Part shown: positions 20,301 through 30,831 of the stretch, in pieces
Layout: each line of letters starts with the position of its first letter
Numbering within the stretch: the first letter of the stretch is position 1
Origin: Euphorbia lathyris
Taxonomy: Eukaryota; Streptophyta; Magnoliopsida; Malpighiales; Euphorbiaceae
Length of the DNA: 64,000 bases
Assembly: GCF_963576675.1 (NCBI RefSeq)
Contig: NC_088918.1
Location: forward strand, 31,405,501-31,469,500
Reading direction: 5' to 3'
Translations under genes and position numbers: made by a program
Notes under the pieces: generated by a model
The model's database searches: none
The model's input: only the letters and a program-made list of their open reading frames with translations
What the model was told of the DNA's origin: nothing

Positions 20301-20787
20301 TGTCACAGGGCCTATCATCGGGGCCCGTGTGACGCTTACTTGTCTCCCCCGAAGTAAGCCAGCCAAGGGAACTAGATCACTCTAGCTGCAAAGATCACAC
20401 GCAAGGGTTAGATAAGAACCACATATAGTGCATATAATAGCATACATACGATACCAACATAAGAACAACCATCTCAATCATGCACACACATGGGTAACAT
20501 ATAGAACACTCAAGAAGGAACAATACACGGATGATGTTATTCATAGATAAGAAACATGGTTACACCACAGGTCCCATCTCGTAGTAGTAGGGGGGCAACT
20601 ACTAGAGATGGTAGACTACCAACAATCGAGTGACTGTCCAGTATGACAGGTCACTCCCCCCTATAGTGTTTCTTATGCCAACTCGAGTCCTACCGCCAAT
20701 GGCTATTACAAAGCTCCCACAACATAATAGAGTAAGTCTCTCCCCATTGTTATATAGTTTGATTACAAAGATAATCCCCCCCTTACA
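20301..20787 (-). repeat. Chromovirus 3' LTR
   Basis: 487 bp, TGTCAC...TTACA on the plus strand. The polypurine tract (minus CTCTGAGTGGGGGAGAG) adjoins it at 20788-20804. Confidence 0.93.
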
Positions 20788-20849
20788 CTCTCCCCCACTC
20801 AGAGGTTCGACGTCCCTGTCAAACGGGTTTTGATGAAGTCTTCAATCTT

Positions 20850-23800
20850 TTATTGGAAAGGTTGGAGGTCAGTTGCTTTCTCCCAGCGTGTTTCTTCTAT
20901 GCCTTGAGCTTTCCACTTGACAAGGTACTCTATGTGAGGGCGGCGGTGACATGCCGTTGTTGTGCGTTCTGCAAGGATTTCTTCCACTTCTTTGCTGGCA
21001 GGTGCTTTCTTTGTAATTTGAGGTCGCTTTGATTTGTTGCGCTGATCGTCTACTGTGTCTGGGTGATACTCTTTCAAGTTGCTGACGTGGAACACTGGGT
21101 GGAATGACATCCACTATGGGAGATCCAGTTTGTAGGCTACGGGTCCCACTTTAGCTAGGACCGGGAGGGGTCCCTCGTACTTCTTGACAAGTCTTCTATC
21201 TCTGTTCCGTAGGCAGCAAAGTTGTTCAGGTCAAAGTTTGAGCAGGACCATGTCCCCCACTTGGAACTCTTGTGGACGTCGGCTTGTATCCGCCCATTTC
21301 TTCATCCTCATTGATGCCTTCGTCAAATGCGCCTTCGCGATCTCCTCGTTCTGTTTCCACTCTTTGGTGAATAGGTATGCTTTTGGATTTTTGACTGTGT
21401 ATGGAATGTCAACTGAATGAGGCACTAGCGGCTGTTGACCTGTAACAATTTCAAAAGGTGATTTATTAGTAGCAGAACTTTTCTGGCTATTAAAGCAGAA
21501 TTGCGCCACATCCAACAAGGAGGGCCCATTTCGTTGACTGGCATTGATAAAGTGTCGAAGGTACTCTTCCAGCATGCTGTTAAATCTCTCTGTTTGACCA
21601 TCAGTCTGAGGGTGATAACTGGTGGACATGTCGAGACTCGACCCCAAGAGTCGAAATAATTCAGCCCAAAAAGTTCCCACAAACCGACCATCTCTGTCGC
21701 TGACAATACTCCTTGGGATTCCCCAATATTTGACTACATGCTTGAAGAAAGCCTGTGTCGTCACTTTCGCAGTTGAGTATTTTGGCATTGGAATGAAAGT
21801 TCCATATTTGGAAAACCTGTCAACCACCACCAAGATGGAGTCAAAGTCGCCCACTCGAGGGAGGCTGGAGATGAAATCAAGAGAGACACTTTCCCATGGT
21901 TGGCCTGGTACTGGTAGTGGCTGTAGCAGCCCTGCAGGTTTCTTTCTTTCGGCCTTATCTTGCTGGCAGATTAGACAAGTTTTTGTATATTCTCTCACAT
22001 CATATTCCATCTTTGGCCAGTAATAGTTTCGCTGGAGGAGAGCTAGCACGTGGTGCCACCCTGGATGGCCTGCCCATAGTGTGTCGTGACATTCCTTCAT
22101 CAGTGTCTTCCTCAGATTAGCAGCGGTTGGTACATACACTCTGTCCTTGATTGTTATTAACAAGTCATCGCTCATCCAGAACTGTCTGGTTTTCCCTTGC
22201 TTTGCTAGGTTGATGATAGCAGTTGCCTGAGGGTCTTTCTGTAGGTTTTCTCAGATCTGCTGTCGTAGTGGGGATGATAGGTGACTGCTGGACAGAGAGG
22301 CTATTCTTGTCATCTCTGCTAATTCTGACTTCCGACTTAATGCATCCACCACTTGGTTAATTTTCCCTGAGTGATACTCCAGTACAAAGTCAAATTCTGC
22401 TAACAAGCTTTGCCATCAAGCCTGTTTAGATGTCAATCCCTGTTGAGTCATGAAATGACTAACCGCTGTGTTGTCTGTCTTCACTATGAACCTGGATCCC
22501 AACAAATAGTGCCGCCATACTCGCAGATAATGCACGACTGCTAGTAGTTCTTTCTCATGTGTGGAATATCGTCGTTCTGCACTGTTGAGCTTCCTGCTTT
22601 CAAAAGCTATCGCTCGGCCCTCTTGCATTATGACTCCTCCCAAGGCAAAATCTGATGCGTCAGTGTGAACTTCGAATGGTTTGTTCATATCCGGGATGGC
22701 TAACACAGGGTCTGCAATGACAGCTTGTTTTAAGTCTTTGAAGGATTTTTGACACTGGTCTATCCACTCCCACTTGTTGTCTTTCTTCAGCAGATCGGTA
22801 AGGTCGATAACTCTCTCTGAGTAACTTCTGATGAACTTCCGATAGTAGTTAGCCAATCCCAAGAAGGATCTCAATTCTGTTGTATTCATAGGGGTTTTCC
22901 AGTCAACTATTGCCCGTACTTTACTCTTGTCCATTCTTATCCTCCCTTCCTCAATAACGTGGCCAAGGAATTTGATGCTCGTCTGACCAAATGCACATTT
23001 GGATAACTTGAGGAAAAGTTGATTCTCCCGTAGTTTCTGAAAAACTAGACGCAAGTGCTCCTGATGCTCCTTGAGGGTGGAACTGTATATGACGATGTCG
23101 TCTAGGTAGACCACCACAAATTTGTCAAGATAGTCCCTGAATACCTGGTTCATTAAAGTACAAAAAGTTGCCGGAGCGTTTGTTAGTCCAAAGGGCATAA
23201 CAAGATATTCGAAGGACCCATACCGAGTTACGCAAGCAGTTTTTGGTACATCCTCATCCCTTACTCTGACTTGGTAATACCCGGAGCGTAGATCGAGCTT
23301 AGTAAAGTATTTGGCTCCACTGAGTTGATCAAACAAGTCTGATATTACTGGAATTGGATATTTGTTGCGCACGGTAATCTTATTGAGTGCCCGATAATCG
23401 ACACCCAGCCGCAGACTTCCATCTGCTTTTTTCTGGAATAGTACCGGGGCGCCATATGGGGCCTTCGATGGCCGGATGAAACCTGCCTCCAGCAATTCAT
23501 CTAACTGTTTCCTCAATTCTGCCAACTCAGGGGGAGCCATTCGGTATGGTGCTTTTGCTGGGGCCTTCGTACCTGGCAGTAGATCAATAGCATGATCAAC
23601 ATCTCGCTGTGGAGGTAATGTTTGTGGCAACGTCTCTGGCATAACGTCTTGGAACTCCCTCATCACTTCTTCCAGTATTCGAGGGACGATGACACTGCCT
23701 TCTGAGTCATCACCTTTAGGGACAACTATATATGACTGTTCCCCCCTCTTTATACCCTTCTTGAACTGTATTGCTGAAATGTATTTCTTCTCTCGGATTG

Positions 23801-24374
23801 TGCTCAACGTTATTGGTACGACGCACGGATCCTGGTTCAAGAACAGAAGGCAACTTGCTGACGCCATGGGTATTGCGAAACTTTGTTTCAGAAACTCCAA
23901 CCCCAATACGACATCAAAGTCATCCATGGGTGCTATTGTGAACCCGATCGTGCCTGTCCAGGGTCCCAACTTGCAAGGTACATGTTGGGCCATTCCGCTA
24001 ATCGACTAAGCAGGTGAGTTCACAGCCTTAATGATTCCTGTCTCCCTCAACACGTAGAGTCCTAAGCGGGAGGCTTCGGAGTCTGTTATAAAGTTATCCA
24101 TCGCTCCGATGTCGATCATGGCTCTCGTGTTCTTGCCATTGATTATTATCTCTACGTACATGATTCCCTTCGCTGAACTGTCTCCTGTCTCCTTTATTTG
24201 TTTTGCCAGAGCTCCTATGAATCGAAGGGATCCCATCACTGAGGGTTCAGAAGGTTCCCGTTGCCTTTCCCTTACGACGCTCTCTTCTTCCCGGGTCGTA
24301 AGTAGTGAGGCCAGAGATGATCTTTTTGGGCAATCTGCTGCCTTGTGCGATCCTGTGCAAAGGAAGCATGACAT
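20850..24374 (-). pseudogene. Chromovirus pol with in-frame stops
   Basis: In the gag frame: CCHC knuckle CFLCTGSHKAADC (about 24370), protease with MIDIGAMDNF (DIG for the usual DTG), RT (YLDDIVIY), RNase H ([11 protein letters not shown]), integrase HHCC (HPGWHHVLALLQRNYYWP, CLICQQ) and DD35E core (SLDF, SDRDGRF, QTERFN with Glu intact), then chromodomain (RRPHIEYLVKWKAQG ... TRWEKATDL). In-frame stops: TAG 24006-24008, TGA 22416-22418, TGA near 22247, TGA near 21231 and TAG near 21115. Several are CGA to TGA or CAG to TAG when checked against copy 1 at 8547-11259. The chromodomain steers integration toward marked chromatin. Confidence 0.93.
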
Positions 24375-24401
24375 CGGCCTCGGTGTGTATGACTGGTTCC
24401 T

Positions 24402-25916
24402 TTATGGAAGGCTTTCTTGGGTTTGTGAGTAGGGACTTGTCGTCCTAGGTGGAGGATTCCTCCTTTCTGAGTAGTTCCCTAGGTAGGATCTACGCTCAGA
24501 GTTGTTGGTGTTCCACGGTCGCCTTTCGCTTCCGAATGAGGAGTGATTTCGGTCACCTCCACCATTCCATGGTTTTCTCCATTTGTTAGTCCTGGAGTCC
24601 GAGTCTTCTCCAAAAGGAAACTTCCTCTTCATGGTGCTACTAAAATCGGCTATGATTTTAGCTGCTGCAATTGCTGAAAGATGATCTGTGGCTCCCATTC
24701 TGATCACCTCACTATGAACCCAAGGTTTCAATCCCTTCAAGAAGCCAAAGAACTTTTCTTCCTTTTGCATGTCCGGAATTTCTAAGGTAATAGCCTGGAA
24801 GCTTCGAACATATTCTCGGATATCGCCATTCTGACGTAGCTCGCTTAGCCTATTTCTGACTGAGAACTGCGCATTTACAGGAGAGAATTGAGACTTTAAC
24901 TGTCGTTTGAAGTCTTCACATGTGTTTACTGACTCTGAAGTGATCTGGTGTCTCCACCATAGTCTGGCATCCCCCTCCAAGTACATCGATACGACTGCTA
25001 GTCGATCCGCATCTAGGCTTGTCTTTGTAGCTGCAAAATAACTCTCCACATCGAACAAGAAGTTGTCCACTTCCTTGGAGTCCCGAATTCCTACAAAAGG
25101 TTTTGGATCTCGAATTTTGATTTTTACGGCTCCTTGATGACTTCCCCCATTTAGGGACCGAGATTTCACCTTCCTCTGCAGTTCATCCAACTCCTGTCTG
25201 AGGGCATCAAACCCATCTCCTGTTTGATTTCGAGTTTTCTCCACTGCCTCGAATAATCTTCTTTGATCTGCTTCGACATGGCTCATGGCCATTCTAAGCT
25301 TATTTATCTCTTCTTCACCTGCAAAATGAGCATTCTCATTAATTATGTTTGTCCCTGTTCCTCGAGCCACACCACTCGCAGGTGGTTGACCGGGAAGGGG
25401 ATTGTTTTTCGCTATTACATCTCGAATAGCCTTCGCATTCGGTATCACGAACTCAAAAATTTCTGTTCGGGCTATCATTGCCCTAAAGATATCAGCATTA
25501 GCCACCACGGTTTGGAACAGTTCGATATTAGCCATCAAGGCCTCGGCCTCGGCCCCTGCCGGATTTATATTAGCCCTTAAGGCCTCGGCCCCTACCGGAT
25601 TTTCATTAGCCCTCAAGGCCTCGGCTCTTGCCGGATTTGCATTAGCCATCAAGGCCTCGGCCCCTGCCGGATTCATATTTCCATCTCCGTAATGGAGTTT
25701 CGACATCGCCTCTTCAAGGCTATCAATACGTAGAAAAATTTCATTAGTACTGGCCCCCAGGCCTCCTCCATTTTCATCTTGGAGTCTTATAATGGCTTCT
25801 TCAATACGCTCGATCTGCCTGCAGTTTTCTACCACTGCTATAGAAAGATTGTCAAGATCGAGATCCTCAATTCGCTTTTCTATGGCATCCATGCGTTTAG
25901 CATTTGCAATTGTCAT
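24402..25916 (-). CDS. Chromovirus gag
   Basis: ATG at 25916 (MTIANAKRMDAIEKR), 25 bp after the primer binding site; the codons before it overlap the PBS and begin with TTG. About 504 residues, ending at TAA 24402-24404, after which the same frame continues into the zinc knuckle, so this stop probably splits one gag-pol frame. Residues about 75-140 hold a repeat (PAGAEALMANANPARAEALR...) of 11-14 residues encoding Ala/Glu-rich units. The gag domain (DARLWWRHQI, LRQNGDIREYVRSFQAI) covers about residues 290-400. An Arg/Asn-rich tail follows. Confidence 0.88.
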   Translation of the reverse strand: MTIANAKRMDAIEKRIEDLDLDNLSIAVVENCRQIERIEEAIIRLQDENGGGLGASTNEIFLRIDSLEEAMSKLHYGDGNMNPAGAEALMANANPARAEALRANENPVGAEALRANINPAGAEAEALMANIELFQTVVANADIFRAMIARTEIFEFVIPNAKAIRDVIAKNNPLPGQPPASGVARGTGTNIINENAHFAGEEEINKLRMAMSHVEADQRRLFEAVEKTRNQTGDGFDALRQELDELQRKVKSRSLNGGSHQGAVKIKIRDPKPFVGIRDSKEVDNFLFDVESYFAATKTSLDADRLAVVSMYLEGDARLWWRHQITSESVNTCEDFKRQLKSQFSPVNAQFSVRNRLSELRQNGDIREYVRSFQAITLEIPDMQKEEKFFGFLKGLKPWVHSEVIRMGATDHLSAIAAAKIIADFSSTMKRKFPFGEDSDSRTNKWRKPWNGGGDRNHSSFGSERRPWNTNNSERRSYLGNYSERRNPPPRTTSPYSQTQESLP

Positions 25917-25940
25917 GGTTCCTCCAAGTATCGTTACACT

Positions 25941-25954
25941 AAGCTCTGATACCA
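25941..25954 (-). other. Chromovirus primer binding site
   Basis: Minus-strand TGGTATCAGAGCTT, two bases from the LTR end at 25957, complementary to initiator tRNA-Met. Confidence 0.9.
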
Positions 25955-25956
25955 AA

Positions 25957-26444
25957 TGTCACGGGGCCTATCATCGGGGCCCGTGCGGCGCTTACTTGTC
26001 TCCCCCGAAGTAAGCCAGCCAAGGGAACTAGATCACTCTAGCTGCAAAGATCACACGCAAGGGTTAGATAGGAACCACATATAGTGCATATAATAGCATA
26101 CATACGATACCAACATAATAACAACCATCTCAATCATGCACACACATGGGTAACATATAGAACACTCAAGAAGGAACAATACACGGATGATGTTATTCAT
26201 AGATAAGCAACAGGGTTACACCACGGGTCCCATCTCGTAGTAGTAGGGGGCAACTACTAGAGATGGTAGACTACCAACAACCGAGTGACTGTCCAGTATG
26301 ACAGGTCACTCCCCCCTATAGTGTTTCTTATGCCAACTCGAGTCCTACCGCCAATGGCTATTACAAAGCTCCCCACAACACAATAGAGTAAGTCTCTCCC
26401 CATTGTTACATAGTTTGATTACAAAGATAATCCCCCCCCTTACA
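25957..26444 (-). repeat. Chromovirus 5' LTR
   Basis: 488 bp, very close to 20301-20787, with small C/T differences and one-base length changes in C- and G-runs. Followed by the CGCGG target duplication. Confidence 0.93.
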
Positions 26445-26585
26445 CGCGGCACGTCGGGCGTTCGTCCGGCGTGCCGAGTGTTGGACGTCGCCCGTCGAGC
26501 GTCGGGCGTGGCCTGACGCACGGTCAACGTCGCTTGACGGCCGTTCGGCGACCGCCCGGCCGTGTCGGGCATCGCCTGGTCGTCG

Positions 26586-26810
26586 TCGGGCGATGCCCGA
26601 CGACGTCGGGCGGACGCCCAACGGACGTTGGGCGAACACTTAACTACGTTGGGCGAACGCCAAACTTTCGTTGGGCGAACGCCCAACGTAGTCGGGCGAA
26701 CGCCCAACGTAAGTTGGGCGCCCAACATGAGTTGGGCGTTCGCCGAACTGATGTTGGGCGTCCGCCCAACCTGTTTTGGGCGTCGCCCAACTCCCGTCGG
26801 GCGACGCCCA
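26586..26810. repeat. Eleven-unit GC palindrome array in Tat-like U3, 21-bp pitch
   Basis: Core TTGGGCG..CGCCCAA. Units start at 26586, 26606, 26628, 26649, 26671, 26692, 26714, 26732, 26754, 26776 and 26797; mean spacing 21.1 bp. GC-rich degenerate relatives run back to 26445. It ends about 22 bp before the TATA box. Reading frames through it are low-complexity by-products. Confidence 0.9.
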
Positions 26811-26831
26811 AAACTTTTTGGGATCCGTGTC

Positions 26832-26838
26832 TATAAAA
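26832..26838 (+). promoter_or_regulatory. TATA box of Tat-like LTR
   Basis: TATAAAA, flanked by the inverted pair GGATCCGTG (26821) and CACGGATCC (26841), with a GA-rich leader after it. It lies directly after the palindrome array. Confidence 0.7.
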
Positions 26839-27501
26839 GGCACGGATCCCCATGCATTAGAGGGAGAGAGGATTTTAGAGCTTCTCACTCTAGAAAATTA
26901 TTTTTAGAGAGAGAAAGTGAATTTTTAGGAGAAAACATTTTTTTTCCTAAAAAAATCCAAATTTCCTAAAAGTTTAATATTTTATCAAAACACCAAAAAA
27001 TCATAACTCGTGGAATCGACCGACATCAAGCCGTCAATACCGATCTTGAGGTATTATCCGAGGACTAGACTCGTTTTATTTATTTCATCTTTTTATTTTA
27101 TTTATAGTTTTGTTTCTTTATTTATTTAGTTATTTATTTATTTATTTATTACATTTATTTACTTTCCCGTATTTATTTAATTCTCGTCTCATATTAAATA
27201 AACGTTTGTTTTGGTTTGAAATAAAAAAAACCTCGTTTTAACATCCCAATACGAACCGCGATCCCGTTTGAGGGTAGTTCGGGATTAAAACGTTGTACAT
27301 ATATAGATTTTAGAAAAACCTTTTTTTATTAACGTTTTGAAAATAAAACATCGCTTTAGGAGTCTCCGTTATAGACTATGATCCAATTTTGGTAGTTCGG
27401 GGATCCAAAACGATAGAATAGAGCTAATCTAAAGCTTTTTAATAAATCTTGAAACTGTTGGAGTAGTTCTGTAATTTTTCATTTTCTGTCACTAATAGCT
27501 G

Positions 27502-27528
27502 TTTAGCGACGGATTTTCCGTCGCTAAA
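27502..27528. repeat. Perfect 12-bp hairpin in Tat-like LTR
   Basis: TTTAGCGACGGA and TCCGTCGCTAAA separated by TTT. A GCGACGG core of this kind also occurs in subterminal repeats of plant CACTA transposons, but no CACTA terminus is seen here. Confidence 0.8.
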
Positions 27529-29082
27529 GCTGCTGGAATTTTAAAAAGTCTATTTTTGAATTTTTTCTTACCTTTTTTACATTTATTCCTATATATATGT
27601 ATATATAACTATATAGTATATCTATTAAATTTATTTTTGGGGGTATTTATCTAATGATTATTTAGGTATTTACTTATTTTTGTACATTTGGGTATAATTT
27701 ACATTAATTTGGTTTTGTAAAACTATATGTATATATATATATATGTGTTTTCTTTTTATTGTTTTGGGTGAGTTACTCTCTACATATTATTATGTACAAA
27801 AACTATTTTGGTTTAGGTTTAATTTTCTTATTTATGAATTTTATTCTCTATCTTTACATTGTTTCTTAAATCAAAATCAAAGTGTATTTTAATTAGCATT
27901 ATCTTTATTTTCACTTATATATGTATTATTATTTTTCTTATCATATATTTAATCTATATATATTATTACTATTTTTACCGTTCTTGTATATACGTATAAA
28001 TATGTATATTTATTCTCCTTTTGGACTTTCTATATGTATATATTCTTTAAATGTATTTGGGTTGGGTGGATTTAGACTAAATTTGTTAATTGTTGTAATT
28101 AGAGGTTAATTGAGTGAAAAAAAGGGAAAACAAACCACAAAAAGAGAGTTTAATTTGCTTATTTAAACTTAAGTTTTCTAGAAGTTTCTAATGTAAATAA
28201 AAGGCCTTTTTTATCACTTTAAACCATTTCCTAAAACATCACGTTTTAAAACCTTAATTCGTTCCAACGACGGATTAAGCGAACCTTGTAATTAAAATCG
28301 TTTTTTTATATATTGAAGTTTTGAATCGTTTTCTCAATTAAAAGGCTTTGTACAAAAATAAACGGACTTGTATGCTTAATCACGTTTTTTGGTTAAAGTT
28401 TCTTATCTCACATCTTTAAAAAACACTCGAGTCGTTCCAACGGTGATTCGAGTGAACATCATGTAAATTAACGGGGTTTTGAAACGTACCTAAATCGTTC
28501 CAACGGCGATTAAGGTACGAACCATGTAAATAAACTCGTTTTTTTTGGGAATGAGATTAGCTTTGAGTTAGTGTATAGTTTAAAGCATAAAATCACACTG
28601 TGAATAAATCAATTCTTTCTTCTCCCTCTCTCTCCTATATACTTTAAATTTATGCAAAATGGGTGATTCTTTACTAAAATGGCTTTCAAATAACATGCTC
28701 AAAACGGTTTTCAAAGCGAGAAAGAAAAGGTTTCAAATGAATTTTAAACTTAAAGAAATATACGATTAGTCCGTTATCGCCTAACACGCTAAGTAGGAGG
28801 CCGGTGGTTCATAACCGGGCGATGTCGGGGTGCCTAGTAGCCTTTCTCCAGAAAGGGGCTAGCCTTCTCGGCTCGTACCTAAGTTTCCCGAACCCACACC
28901 GGTCTCCCGCAAGGGATCGGTGTTCATTTTCCCATTCGTGGGTGGCGACTCTTCCATACTCCGAGCTCCGGCCTTGCCGAGCAACTTGATTCCGCGATTG
29001 GTTGCTTTCGGCACCAATCACAGCATCTGTCGTCAACGGTGTCCACCCCCCGGTCCGCCCGGGCGAGGCCGCGGCACCTACA

Positions 29083-30806
29083 ATAGTGTCAGTACCCATT
29101 GGGGTAGATATAGGCTTACAACCTTCCATGTCGAACTTCTTTAGTATCTCCTTGGCGTATTTGGTCTGGCTAATGAAGATGCCATTTTTACCTTGTTTGA
29201 TTTGAAATCCAAGGAAGAAGTTGAGTTCCCCCATCATCGACATTTCAAACTCAATTTGCATCTGTTTGCTAAATTCCTTGCACATAGATTCGTTAGTAGC
29301 ACCAAAGATAATGTCATCTATGTATATTTGTGCCAACAGGGTATCTTTACCCTTTTTCTTAATGAATAAGGTTGTGTCAGCTTTTCCTCTAACATAGTTC
29401 CTGGTCAGCAGGAAGCTGGTCAGCCTTTCGTACCAAGCACATGGTGCTTGCTTTAGGCCGTACAGAGCCTTTTTGGGTTTATAAACGTGGTTTGGAAATT
29501 TAGGATCCTCAAACCCTGGAGGCTGACTAACATAAACCTCTTCATTTATAAATCCATTAAGAAATGCACTCTTAACATCCATTTGGAACAATTTAAAGTT
29601 CATAAAGCTAGCATATGCACACAATATTCTTATTGCCTCTAATCTAGCTATAGGTGCAAAGGTCTCACCATAGTCAATGCCTTCCTGCTGACTGTAACCT
29701 TGAGCTACAAGTCTGGCTTTGTTCCTGACTACATTACCTTGTTCATCTAGCTTGTTGCGAAATACCCACTTTGTTCCTATGGTCTTTTGATTCTTTGGTT
29801 TAGGCACTGGATCCCATACTTCGTTTCTCTTGAATTGATCACGCGCCTCTTGCATAGCATTGATCCAGAATTCATCGTGCTCAGATTCGGAGAAGTTTTT
29901 TGGTTCATGAACTGAGACGAACGCAACATTACTGAGATATTTCCTGAGTTGATTTCTGGTCATTAGGGTGTTCTCAGCAGCATCAAGAATGGACTTTTCT
30001 GAGTGTCCTCTTGGAATTTTGATCTCTTTGGGCAGTGTTGAGTTTTCAGGAACAGGTGTTTCAACAATCTCTACAGTTTTAGATTGGTCAAAAAAGATAA
30101 TTTCAGGTTCATTTTTACCTTTGGTCAGCCCTTGTGGTAATGACTTAGCGGCTCCATTTTGGTCAGCGGAAGCTGAGTATGGGTCATCTTCGATAGGCTG
30201 ACTTATCTTCCCTGCAGGGTCAGTTTCATCGAACTCAATATGTACAGACTCTTCTACGACCTGAGTTCATTTATTAAACACCCTATATGCTTTGCTGTTT
30301 GTTGAGTACCTTAGAAAGATAGCTTCATCAGCTTTAGAATCAAACTTAGCAAGGTTGTCTTTCGTATTAAGAATAAAACATTTACAACCAAATGCACGAA
30401 AATATCCAATTTGGGTTTTCGTCCTTTCCAAAGTTCATAGGGGTTTTTCTTAAGTATAGGTCTTACTAAAGCCCTATTGAGTATATAACAAGCTGTGTTA
30501 ACAGCTTCACCCCAGAAGTACTTTGGAAGCCTATTCTCACTCAGCATTGTCCTAGCTATTTTGACTAACGTTCTGTTCTTCCTCTCAACTACCCCATTTT
30601 GTTGAGGAGTTCTAGGAGCAGAAAAATTATGGTCAATGCCGCTGACTTCACAGAATTCATCAAACTGTTGGTTTTGGAATTCTCAGCCATTATCACTTCG
30701 GATGTGAGCTAATTTTAGGTCTTTGTTATTTTCAAGTTTTCTAATCAGTGTTGAGAACATCTCAAGAGCTTCATCCTTGCTACTCAGCAAGATGACCCAA
30801 GTATAC
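29083..30806 (-). pseudogene. SIRE-2 pol fragment: integrase end and RT
   Basis: RT runs from 29963 down to 29083: [46 protein letters not shown] (YIDD at the catalytic centre), stopping after MGTDTI where the Tat-like LTR begins. The reading frame track continues into the LTR to 28809, but that tail is not RT. The integrase C-terminal part ([21 protein letters not shown]) is at 30547-30311 and is followed by a frameshift. The integrase core continues at 30806 and is interrupted there by the solo LTR, resuming at 33697. Confidence 0.9.
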
Positions 30807-30831
30807 TGATAGGGGTCAAAAACCCTATCTT

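Larger units (their letters stand above)
20301..26444 (-). mobile_element. Chromovirus (Ty3/gypsy), complete but with stops
   Basis: 6144 bp with both LTRs (20301-20787 and 25957-26444) and a perfect 5-bp target duplication CGCGG at 20296-20300 and 26445-26449. On the minus strand: 5' LTR, PBS, gag, protease, RT, RNase H, integrase, chromodomain, polypurine tract, 3' LTR. Gag-pol is a single frame interrupted by in-frame stops. Domain order RT-RNase H-integrase and the chromodomain define a chromovirus. It lies inside the Tat-like LTR and is therefore younger than it. Confidence 0.95.
1..29082 (+). mobile_element. Tat/Ogre-like Ty3/gypsy element, 3' half, split by nested insertions
   Basis: The parts that belong together are the pol fragment at 3-843, the 3' non-coding region at about 5086-6175 and 19774-20027, and the 3' LTR at 20028-20300 and 26445-29082. 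The LTR starts TGTAG and ends CTACA, a perfect 5-bp inverted terminus, and is preceded by a polypurine tract. The rest of the span is later insertions: an Athila-type element, the SIRE-1 chimera and a chromovirus. The right end abuts the reverse transcriptase of SIRE-2, so this element inserted into SIRE-2; its 5' LTR and the other target duplication (ATAGT expected) lie left of the window. Lineage is inferred from the RNase H motif style, the long 3' region with tandem repeats and the roughly 2.9-kb LTR. Confidence 0.7.
20028..29082 (+). repeat. Tat/Ogre-like 3' LTR, split by a chromovirus
   Basis: Two parts, 20028-20300 and 26445-29082, together about 2.9 kb. Starts TGTAGACATCGAGTCGGAGG and ends CTACA. 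U3 ends in a palindrome array (26586-26810) followed by TATAAAA at 26832. The remainder, 27001-28760, is AT-rich with TATATA runs and three TCGTTCCAACGRYGATT phrases (28262, 28434, 28494). The GC-rich final 300 bp contains GGGTGGCGACTC at about 28942. It holds no gene. Confidence 0.75.

Noticed and set aside
26445..26820. CRISPR array or phage-type repeat
   Set aside because: Plant retrotransposon context, no unique spacers; the units are contiguous palindromes in an LTR promoter.
26345..26969. Several 70-135-codon ORFs in both strands
   Set aside because: They read through the GC palindrome array, which is open in many frames because it lacks A/T-rich stop codons.
28942..28953. GGGTGGCGACTC as a primer binding site ending the LTR early
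   Set aside because: The perfect TGTAG/CTACA ends place the LTR end at 29082, directly against SIRE-2 RT; similar phrases occur within LTR ends of this lineage.
28809..29082. C-terminal end of the 384-codon RT frame
   Set aside because: After MGTDTI the frame has crossed into the Tat-like LTR; the residues are not RT.
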